Origin: Phoronis australis
Taxonomy: Eukaryota > Phoronida > Phoronidae
Direction: 5' to 3'
Assembly (NCBI GenBank): GCA_002633005.1
Contig: NMRA01000077.1
Location: 275,314 to 339,313 of the forward strand
DNA: 64,000 bases
The translations under genes and the position numbers were made by a program. Within the stretch, counting starts at the first letter, position 1. Every line of letters starts with the position of its first letter. Of this stretch, positions 12,201 through 24,200 are shown piece by piece. The notes beneath the pieces were generated by a model. It was not told the origin of the DNA. It was given only the letters and a program-made list of their open reading frames with translations, and made no database searches.

Positions 12201-15200
12201 CCTACGTCTCGTTTTTATCGCAAAAAAAAACAAACGTAAAGATGGCAACCCTTGGCTGTTACTTGCCAAACGACGGTCACAACTTGTCTTGTATCAGAGT
12301 AAAAGTAAGTCGACAACAAATTCTCAAGCCCTCTTTTCTGGGACTGCACGCGCGACATATACATGAGTCATCTGTCACTCACATGTTGCAGCCAATGTAT
12401 CACGTACTCCAGCGGTGGTAACGTAGAGGTGCACACCTCCCAAGTCGCACATCAAAAGAGTACGGCGGCCGTTCTAAATAAAATATTGCACTGGCTTGGC
12501 TCGATTAAGTGCTTGGGTGTTGCATATACTCGAATGCATGTGACCATAAGTTAGCGCTGATTCAACTTGAGTCTTGTGGCACATTCCTTGAAATTAACAT
12601 CGGGAAAGGGTGTACTAACAAACGTGAACGTCAGGCAGTACGGCTTTGGGTACACTTTGGAGGCACGCAGTGAAAAAAGTGTGCAGTCAGCATGTCGATG
12701 GGTTGTGCTATGACGGGAACGGCGTATTTCCCTGACTTCAAAGTTTAAAATGCCTTGTGGAATTGGTCTTTCAAATCGAACAATAGTTTAAATATGACAA
12801 TCTATTCGCAGCGCTAACTTTGTCCTTTTTGCTCAATATTTTGTTTCCACCTCAATCGCTTAGATTTTCCTGCAGGTCTCACTAATCGGCGTGCAGCTAG
12901 CTGCGTCGGTTACGGGTTAAGTTTCGTATGCCTTGAGTAAAATGCCTTTGTCTTCAAATGACGGTCCGTAGCGAGTTCCGTGACAATTGGCGGGTAAGTT
13001 TCCCCTTCTGTTTCACTTTACTCGGATTCCTCTGGCTTGAACATACACGGTGCTAATCCATCCAAACTTTGTTTCTACATTTTCTTAATCTTCCATTTCG
13101 CAGTACTTTTCATTGAACGTCCGTCGATTGCAAGGTATTATACTTTTCTAACACAAGTGCGAAAAGTCTCGGGTCATTCTTTTTCATCATGCTGCGAGTG
13201 AGCCTTTCGCTTCGTTAAGATGTGTAACGCAGACTTACTCCCTGACATAATCCCGTAATTATCACGGACCGACTACAAATTAATTCTCCGGTACACGCAT
13301 TCCACCAGGATGTCGCTGTGGGTCCGACAAATCTCCATTCATTGCAAACCTGCACGCAGGGACCCTGCTCGTTAAATCTGTTCGTTAAACCTCGACGTCT
13401 TTGTGAATAAGCATTTGATGTTAGACTGAGTAAGTGGTCCCCACCGAGAACGCGCTACTGTCTTCGGCGACGCTAAACTACTGATCAAGGGACAGTGAGT
13501 TGAAGGATATTACATGCACGTGGAAGTGTCGAGATAAGTGTCGCATAGTATTTGAGCTTGGTTATCTCTAACAGTTGTAATTTTGAAAATCTGTGAAATA
13601 TGCACCAGACACCGTAAGGTAAGCTTCCTGTGGCAACGGACTGTTCGATACGTCTTGGGTACCAACGATGACGTCATTTGCGCCGATTAGAACGAGCGCC
13701 ACCTAAGTTTTTTTTTGGCGCTAAATGGGGTTCATGATGGGGTCGTACGATAGTAATTGGCGTAATTAGCTAATGCCAGGAGTAAAGGGAGGGATGATAT
13801 GTTTGTGTCGATCACTGATACAGATATTTAACATGTTCAAAAGTCATTTGGCCGTTATGTAGGGTCTTTAATGTAATGGGTTCAAGTCCCACTGGGACAC
13901 ACTGCTAGACTCTGGAGTCAGATCTCTAGCTCCTCAGCTTTACTTTAACAATATATTAATAAAACATAAACATGTTTCCAGCCTGCACATGACTAGTACA
14001 ACGTGTATCAAACAATGCTATTACTTTTTATATTATATTACTAAGCGGATGTACCATAACCTCCTTTCCTTCTCAGCCAGCCAGCACCTACCTCTGTGGT
14101 CTGTTCCTGGAACGCATACAGTATGCCGTCAATAAGCTGTTCCTCCAGACGCGAGTCAATGTCAGCGGCGCCTAGATTCTCCATGATCTTCTCGATTGTC
14201 TCCATCACCATCTTTCTGTATTGCTCCGCCTCATCTTTTAGGTCATCTACCACCCGCGTGATGATCTCAGCCGAGCCCACCTTGTTGGCGATTTCCACCG
14301 TCGTGTCTACCAGCTGCAACAATAGAGGGTCAATGTAAAGGCACGTCGTGAACACAAAGCAAATGAGCATGCAGTTCAAGAACACATAAACAATGAACTG
14401 GCAGCTCCTGATCACGTAGCCAAGGAACTGATCTATCAAAAAGAGAACTTGAACATAGCAGCTTTGGTCAGATTCAAATCTGCTATGAATCTACCTTTGC
14501 CAAAAGTTAGACCTTTTGCTGTTACAAAACTGGTTCTCGGAGGATATTTCTGAGCTTGTTTGCTGGTGTATGCACCAAGCATAGTCTCACGTCATTTCAT
14601 GCACCAAGCATAGTCTAACGTCAGTTCTCTCCAGGTCCACAAATGACTTCCCATCAGAGAAAGGAACTATATCAAAAGTTGGTTTCCATGAGAGAAGGTG
14701 GATTATAATTATAGCTTTAATGGTAAGAAGTATAAATACTACAACACTCATGAGCTCTATATTAAATGTAACAATGCAATGGTTGATGACACCCTTAAAC
14801 GGAAAGTGCATCAGTTTGCAACGAACAACATTTCTCCAAATTTATCACCTCCCTGCACAGCAATACATGCTCCTACAAGTAAATGATCCTACAAAATGAG
14901 CGCTCACTTTCATAATATACAAAATTATTTCCCATTTTCAAAAAATACAAAAAGTTTCCCGAGCCCAGCCACCCACCCTGAAAGTATTTAAAAGGCTTTG
15001 AAACTTTTATTAATCAGGATTCACATATCAATACACCACCTATTACAATAGTGACTGGATGCTTCACACTTGTGAGCTGGACAATAACTGTGAAGGGTCC
15101 TTAAATCCATCAAAAAGATTAAAAATGCCATGTTGTGGAAAAAAATACCAGAAAACTGTATAAAGTCTACAACGGAAAACATTACCCTTCAACATTTAGT

Positions 15201-18200
15201 CAAATAGCAGCAGGTTACCTGTCTGTAGTTTCTCCTGTCCAATGCCATCCGCTGGTTCCAGAAGTGTTTGAAGAACGGTGGCAGGATCTCATCCTTGATG
15301 TATTGGGGCTCCACACCATCCGTGGCACAACACTGTTTGACCACCTGAACAGGACAAAAAGCATTTAGTTGCGTAAAGCAACAATGTGTATATCAACGAT
15401 TGTGAGACATTTCAAGGTCACAAAATATATATACTATACAATAACTGACTTTCACTGAGGAATAAATATTTTTCAGTCCCCAAAAACTTGATGATGACCG
15501 AGACTGAGCAGAGGGCATTATTACATTATTGACCAAGTGTGTGTTTTGATCTATGATTACATCAGCTAAGCAATCCAAGTCAATCACTCATTTGGTCAGT
15601 TAGCTGACAGATTTTCACCCAAAACATCGTGGAGAAATTTATAGAAACTTCCAGGACAAAACAAGAATCAGTTATACTTTGGAAAAGATATCATGCTTGC
15701 ATCATGTGAAGTTTTTGATGCAGAACAATTCACATCCACTCACCTTTAAGACAATCTTCTTCATCTCTTCATCAGGTGACTGGAATTCTCGCACTAGGAT
15801 CAACATCACCTCTCTGGTATAGTAGTTGGCATACTCAGCGTCCATCAGTGGGATCAAGTAACCAATGGCCTTCAGGAACGCTGCCAGACCTTTACCACGG
15901 TGCTGCCTGATACCCTTCCACAGGGGCTTCAACACGCTGTCAAACGACTCGATACCATATGGTGTGGCGGCCTCAGCGAGGGCGGCGAGCGCCAAGGCAG
16001 TGATGGTACGCACCTTTTGTTGCTCATCAATCAAACCTGTAAGGGAGTGACAGAGGAAGGAATTAGAAACGTGTGAAGAACAGATAGGTATTAAAATATT
16101 TGGAATCATCAAATGCAAAGATGTGAACAACCTGAAACAAACAACAACATGCACTGCACCCCACTTACTTCATGAAATTACAAGAGCAACACAGAGCCTT
16201 GAAATGCAGCTACGACCACACCGCAAATGGCACTGCTCTAGGGATGTTTATTAGTATCATAAAAATGGCCACTAGATGGCACAAAATACATCAAACCTGT
16301 GTAAGAATAAAGTTACCATCGTGCGCCATACAGAAGATTATTTGTCCTAAAATAGAAAGTTGCTGTTGTCTTTGTAATAGAAACTTATTTGCAAATTTTC
16401 GTGAAAATCTGTCAAGTAACTCTGAAGATACACCAGCCAAATTAAATACCACTAGAGGGCAGAGTAGTTGCCAGATCCATACATAAGTCATGGTCAGCCA
16501 TTGTCACAACTTTCATCACATTCAAGTAAAAATCTTTCTAAAGTCCTAGTTGCTGGAAGACTCATTGCTATAACTCTCGTATTCCAAGTTGGTTCCTAGC
16601 CTTTTGTGACTGAGTCATAATAAATGACATAAGTCTGTATTCAGAAATAACTTGTCTGAAGTCAGATAATTCCATTAACTGCAGGACTTCCCTAATTAAC
16701 CGAGCTGCGCAGACAATAACTGCCTTGTGCAATGGGTTGACATAGTACTATTCTTTGTATTGAAAAGCAGTTGTTTTGCTGTCAAACTATGCCTTTAATA
16801 AAAAAACCCATCTGCCAAATTTCATGAAACTCGTCAAGAAACTATTAAGATGCAGATGTAGATGTAAAATACTAAATTTCCAGGAGACACAGCGATAGTC
16901 CAACCAAAATAAAAGTTGTGACCTCATCATTTCCAAAGAAACACATCTGCCAACCTTCACAAAGCTCTCTCCTCCAAGAGGTTTAAAAGATACAGTAGTG
17001 GATGCCAGATGCCTGGACGCTAGACAGATGACTGCAATACGTGACCACATATAATATATATATATACACACGGGCACATATTAAAAACATTTTTGATACA
17101 TGTAGTGTATTTGTACCAGGAAATGCCTACATTCTGCTGTACTTCACAAAAAATAACAGTTAAACAGCCATGTTCACTTTCAGTTGATCAAATGCCCACC
17201 AACTGACTGCAAAATGCCTTGGGTGTTGACCCAAAACAATATGCTATACCAAAATCTAAACTATACTATGTTTAAAGCTGAAATGCACCAACCTTGTGTC
17301 AAAAATAACTGCTGATTTGCGACATTCAATGTAATGGAACTGGTCATTGTCCTAACTCAGATTACAGGTACTTTCTGTGCTTGTTATTGTTCAAGGCAAA
17401 CTTCAATAATTTGAGTCATCATTTAATACACTGAAAGTGTTGCAGCTATCGTACTAACTGGTAACTCCATCTAAAGTATAGGCTATCCATCAGTTTCTGC
17501 CCATAGACCTAAAAGGAAATCACGCACAAAATACTGAAATTGTACTTGCTGCTACCCAGTGAAAATCTAGCTTTTGAGACTAAGCATGTGATAAACATCA
17601 ACACTGACATCAGTATGCCTGATAGGTAGTGTCAACACGTGATAAACATCAACACTGACATCAGTATGCCTAATAGGTAGTGTCAACTAACCGTGCTCTA
17701 TAATCTCGACGAGACTCTTGAGATGGGGCAAGATAGCACAGCCCATGAGGATAGCTATCTGCTGCACAATCTTGATGCCTGTATGTCTGGCCTGCCATGA
17801 CTTCTTGGACTTGCACACGGCCTTCAGGAATGGCAGTAGTGATGGGATACCTGTCAAATGAGCGTCATACTTTTACACAAGAGTCCAGTATTTACAGAAC
17901 ACACAGAGTATTACATGAAATAACATTTTAACACCAGAATTCTAAAGTTCTGGACCAACCTTAGTAAGTCAGGGTTATTTTCACCAAGAACCGATAAAAA
18001 CTTCACTGAGGGAATCGATCCCGTGAATCTAGTGCTGACTGGACAACTTTATAGTTTTGAAAGCACTGCTTAATTTAAAAAAATGCTAATCAGGTAGCCT
18101 TTATAACACTAAGATATCTGCGATTACAAGACGAAAATTTGGATCAATTACAGGAAACAAGATCTCGTAGTAACACCAGTGCCTCTGCCTTTGCTTCAGT

Positions 18201-21200
18201 AACTTGATTCCAATTATCCCTTTATCAAATCACAACCAGGTGACTGCAAATCATATTTAAGAGACCATCAGAGCAAAAATCTAGTTACCATACCTCACAC
18301 TTAAAGATAACACTTGCTGCAAACAAACGTGTGTGTGTGTGTACTCACCCAGAGCTGAAGCCACAACAGCAAAGGCCCGAGCTGTTGTGTTACGTACATA
18401 CTCATCCATGTTGTCAATATCAGGTCTCATAGTGGAGATCATGGTTGCCAGACCAGCAGCCTGAAACATATCACAATTGGCATCGTAGAGCAACATACAA
18501 ACTAGCAGAAATGGTACAGAAACTGGTCCGGCAGGATTGATAACTCATACCACAAACTGGTCCGGCAGAACACACATCAACTGTGCAAAAACGAATTCTA
18601 CAAGAGAATAAGCAACTTTTTTCATCAAGAATTTTCATAATTCAAAGGCCAGAGTGAATTATTGTTAAGTCAAAAACGTGTTCGCAAGTGAAAGGAAGCT
18701 ACCAAGCACATTTGCCGCATTGGCACAAAACTGTTTCAACCCAACAAATACTGTCATCACTACACAATCACTTCTACAGGCTTTCAGAAAATCTGTTACC
18801 TTAGCCAAATTGGAGATAATCTCACGACCCTCCACACGGGCATAGTAATCTTCATCAATCAATAATGGTTCGATGACGACCAGGATCTTATGGACAAATG
18901 GACGAACGAGATCATCCAGCTTGTACAGGATGCGATCAATGACCTTGACCAGTAGATGGCGCTCCTGGTCCTCGAGTGTAGGTGACATAAGCAGTGGTAG
19001 GATCTGGTTGAACAGTGGGCCAGCACCAAACTCGCGTGCCTTGTCTGTGATCTGACGAAGTGCAGCCTACAATGGAATGAATGTAATATTACACTAAGAA
19101 CACAATTCTTGTATTCCTCTCATTAACCACGGGCTACAACAGAAATAGATGCAATGCTCAGCCAAGCGTTTTTCGCCATTTGACGTAAACCAAGCTAAAA
19201 AGATGTAACTCGTATATAAACATCATGGATGCGTCACATTGGATGCAAGCATTGATAACTTCTAAAAATCGAGAATCATCCACTTTGTTTCTTGGGCATC
19301 ACCCATGATTTCCATTGATACAAGTACCTATGCATTTATGGCATACATTATACATTTATGTTCTCCGTAAACGTTTTGCTGGTTGACAAGTAATTACAAA
19401 TCCCCACTGACCTCGTGTATACATAACATCCACTATATCCGACCCTTTCTTTCATTTCACAAACACCGTGTCTAGATGAACTTGAAATGCTAGCTAATCC
19501 AAATAGTTATGTTTCAGTAGTCAACACACTTTTTTATGGCGAAAGACCCCATTGCAACTAAATAATCTACATGAGACGGAGAGTATTATAAATTCCCATC
19601 GAATCCCGACAACTTAGACATTGGCACAACAACATCAAATGATATAAAATGTCAAAATGTCACAACACATGCCTTCCTCATGGGAGGAGTTCCATTCTTA
19701 ATCTTCAACAACAGTTTCATGATCTTCCTCTCCAGTTGTTCTGCTGCAGTAAGAGAATCCTCGTCCACTTCAACCTGAAACATTCACATAACCAATTGTA
19801 GAAATGATGAACAAAACATTCAATGCCATCTCGTATCACTCAAAAAATGCATCATGTTTAACAAATCATCTTACAGATACTTTATGTACATCTGTTGCAA
19901 GGACAACATCAAGGTTGTGGTGGGTCCAAGTAACTGCACATCTATGCCCTAAATGAGGAGACTCACCAATAACTTGTCAAAGTACTGCATGTCATCAGGT
20001 TTCATCATGGGTAGGTTACCCTTTGGTTGCATGTCCACTATCTGCACCTTACTGTCCGGGGTCTGCATGCGGAAACCACTGGTACCCGCCATCGGTGTTG
20101 GAGTGGCTATCAGCTTACGCGCTGGCGTCCGGATGGGCACATAGCCGGCAGGGGGTTGTAACACCTGAAAACAGTAGCGGAAGCATAGTGTGTAAATGTA
20201 ATCATTAACAACTAAACGATCGTCTTTAGTGGTCACGTCGTCTTTAGTGGTCACGTTCCATCTTTTCCACAGCACTGGCAGGACTTAATCCTATTCAACA
20301 ACCGTTTGTGCAATTTACTTTTGTCAGTATTTGATCAGCACATAATTTTTGATGCTATTTAATGCTGTTCTAATGATTTTAATGCTGTTCTAATAATGAT
20401 TTTAATGCTGTTCTAATAAAGATTTTAATGCTGTTCCAATAATGATTTTAATTCGTAATCCTGCAATCAATCAAGTGTGAAAAATGTTAAGAAACATTTT
20501 TGGGATAACTGTAGTTTTTTTCAAAATCGGCGAGTCCCGATGTTAACTTCCAGCCATTAGAATTAATTGTAATAGAAGTCAAAGCTGTCCTCAATTTAAT
20601 ATTACTAGAAATACTCAGCTACTTGCCACACTGGTTTTTAACTCTACTAGCAAAGCTTTGGGAAGTGATCACTGTGGTTGTAGGTAAAACCCCCGTCTTG
20701 GGGATAATCTCGAATAAACAGCACTGATGCTGATGTCACTTTAAGAACACCAAATGTTCAACAACAGATCTCATAAAACACATGACAAAATGGAGACATA
20801 CATGGCAAACACCAAGTAACCAGCACAACAAATACGATTTACCTTATAGCCTGGCGGGAACATTGTATCCAGTTCATCATCAGCCAGAGGTCTGTTACGC
20901 TCGTCAATCTCCCGCTGCCAGGTGTACGCCTGCATCTGTTCTGGGGTCATGTGCATGAGTTGACCTGAGGTCAAAGATAAGACGTTTGAGAAGGATTGCT
21001 GGAGACAGCAGGTATCAAGAGACGGACCAGTTACAAAGGTTACATACACGATGAAGTAATCACACAAGCATGTAAATTTTTAGAAGCAACTAATCATAGT
21101 AAACATAAGGTTGGCAAGAGATGGTGTTAAATAGCATACATATCACTTTCTCTTTTTCTCCCCAGTAAATTCATAATATACAGAACCACTTCTTTAATAT

Positions 21201-24200
21201 TTCTTCACTAAGTAAAAACTTGATAACCCCAGCCCAGCATACTTCAACTGTATGGATAAAAAAGATTGAAGAGCAAGTATGTCAAAATACGGAGGACTAG
21301 ATCACACTTCTCTTCCAATTATCATCAGTGAAACCAAGTTGGCTCCACCTACATATCTTTGTAGTGCATTCTGGGTAATCAGTTGAGCAAACATGATTCT
21401 GGCAGTTTATCATGGTCAATATATGGTAACTCATATTAGCATCTACTTACTTTCCCCTAATCTCTATCTCACCTGGAGTGGGAGTGGCCATTGCCATTGC
21501 AGCCTGCCCGGACGGGGTCACACCACTAGGGGTGAACCCGCCAGGGGTGAAGCCCCCTGGGGTCGCTCCACTAGGAGTGGCACCACCTGGGGTCATGCCC
21601 CCTGGAGTCATAGACGGGGTCATTCCACCAGCTGAAGGAGTGCCACCTGGTGTCTCGTCCCAACGCGATCGTCGTTTCGATGCACTTGGGGTGGGGGTCT
21701 CTTGAATCAGGTCCCCACCGCCAGCACGGTCTGTGCGGGGAGTCTCAGCCCATCCACTACCATGACCAGGGGTCTCTGGAATGTTGAACATTGTTAGAAA
21801 GAATATTGTGAATATGTTGCACACTTGTTACATCAGAATATCAGACTTACAGAAACACATCAAAACTTGATGAGTATAATTTGTAATAGCTATTACTTGG
21901 ACATGTGCTTTATGGTAATGTTTGTGACCTTTTCATGACCCTGTTCTATTAGCCTTATTTCAGTTTATTTCTGCCTGAACATGAAACAGAACCAGACTCA
22001 AAATGTACTCAGTATTCATGTAGTATTTTATGTTATGTCTCTTAGTGATTAGCTTTATTGTTGAGTTTGAGAAAGTGCCCATAAAATTTGTAAATGGAAA
22101 ACAATGGAACCAAATGTGCCAATGAAGTATACACAAAAGTCTGCTTCAGGTAGGGACACAGAGAAACAGAAGACAGAAGCAGCCTATACACCGTCGCTCT
22201 GCCAAAACTTGATTCACTAACACTAAAACAGAGAGACAATTTGCAGATTCTCTTAATCAGCCAATGTTCCTTCTCACCTCTTTCCGTCCTTGGAGTTTCA
22301 TCCCATCTGTTCCTCCTGGCGCTGGGTGTGGCACTGGGCGTGGCGTGACCTGGGGTATCCCTGCCAGGAGTCATGGCCCCAGGAGTAGCGTGCCCTGGGG
22401 TTTCTGCCCAATTCCTCTCACTCTGACCAGGTGTTGCCCCAGGCGTCTCACTGCCCAGGGGTCGCTTGCGACCAGGTGTCTCCTCTTCCCAAGAAGATTT
22501 CTTCTTGACCGGTGGTCCTGGGGTGGGGGTCTCTGCTTCTGCAGGTTGGTCCCACCGTCTGCGTTTCGGTGCCTTGGGTGCCTCCTGCCCATTGACAGCT
22601 TCCAGATCACCAGATTTCGCTTTGTCATGCATCTGTTGTCTGTAGGCTTTCTATAAGAGTAAGTCAAGAGTGTCACACAAAGACGTCACATGGCAGTTAC
22701 CAGACAGAATATGCCTTTACAACAGCATTTCTGTTGTAGCTGCACTGCATACATAACTGCAGTGTGATTCCGTAACACCAGATATAAATACCAAAATTAA
22801 CGTACTTCATTTTCAAGTGTAAAGTAACGGATGTTTTTAACATTTTGGTGAAATGCCTTAAAATTCATCGTGTTCAGCAGTCAAGTTATAAAATTAAAGG
22901 CCTTAACCACAGAAAAATTTAGCAAATGAAAATCCCATAACAACATTCTGAAGTTTCCCACAAAAACTGTCACATGGTGGGGACAAGCGGAAATGAGCAA
23001 CTTCAGCCACAAAAATGGCTGGAACGTCACCTACAGATTGTACAAAATTTAATCAGTTCTCACTCAGTTTTTATTCCCTTTTTCAAAATGGCACGGAGAA
23101 CAGCCTTGGTGTGAGAGGGACCTTATCTAAATTTAATTGCTCATCAAAACAATGTGACACAGTATAAGAGCACTTGGTGTGAGAGGGACCTTATCCAAAC
23201 TTAATTACTCAACAAAACATGTGACACAGTATACGAGCACTCACCTGATCCTTCTTAAACATCTGTTCTCGCATGATGTCCACATAGGTGCGGCTGTTCT
23301 GTAATTTGGGATCAGGTGTCTTGCCACCTACAACGAACAAAAAGACCGTCACGACAAGAGTCGTGACATAATGAACACATGAGTGAGTGATCTTACAGTA
23401 CAAGTACGAGACTAACAACTAGTTAGGCAAGCCAGAGAGTCTTCAAGGAAAAACACCAGCACAGGTAACACTCTGTACAGGTAACCCTCTGCACAGAATT
23501 TAAAGCCATACTTTTTTGAATTCCTTATCGAATTTTAAGTCACGTTTTTGAAATTATTCAACTTTCTGAACCGAAGTGTATAGCTAATACAAGACTAGTT
23601 TTCCGTCTCTGAACTGGCTACCACAGCTGGCAGACAGCCCTAAAAGCTCAACCCAAGTTATCAGCGTTCGTCACATGTAACGCTGGTGTTACGAGCATCG
23701 CTTTGGGGCCGAGTCTCCAGCAACAACACCACGTAAACACCAAACAATACATAGTCAGGTCTATTGGCAAACTGCATGGACACTAAAGAAAACACGACAA
23801 CCATAATATTGTACTAGTGTCACCGTGGTGTTTTGTACCCAGCTAAGAGAACTGGAACCATTGAAAACTCCCCAGCGTCGTCTCTGTTGCTACAACAATA
23901 GTCTTATGACACTGTTGCTATACGTACGTATCATCGGCTTCCATTAGTCTCACCAACCGCGTTGACCACTCATAAAACCACTGGCCATGCCTAAAACAGT
24001 CTCAAAAGGCTCACAGTTATGCCCAAACAGGGAGTTTGGCGGCCAAAAGTCAAAAACTAACCATGACAGACATCACTATGAGACAACTGGGAAAAACTTA
24101 GGAATGGAAATGCTTCACTAGATAATTCAAGAAAAATTGTAAATAATTACTTCAAAAAACAACAAAACTCAGATTTTTTAGATTAATATATCTGAACATT

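Larger units (their letters stand above)
15744..18460 (-). other. SF3B1: SF3B1 exons 12-14: HEAT repeats with the cancer hot-spot positions
   Basis: These exons encode the HEAT repeats that contact the branch-site helix. By counting through the exons, the lysine in DEQQKVRT is residue 718, equal to human K700 (offset 18). The sequences [23 protein letters not shown] and [11 protein letters not shown], which carry the human hot-spot positions near 622-625, 662-666 and 741-742, are also intact. Exon 13 (17692-17850) encodes [13 protein letters not shown] through IIEHG. The functional reading rests on known human SF3B1. Confidence 0.9.

Noticed and set aside
22264-22656. Plus-strand frame of 130 codons opposite SF3B1 exon 6
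   Set aside because: It is the antisense shadow of a GC-rich repetitive coding exon; no start context, splice sites or similarity.
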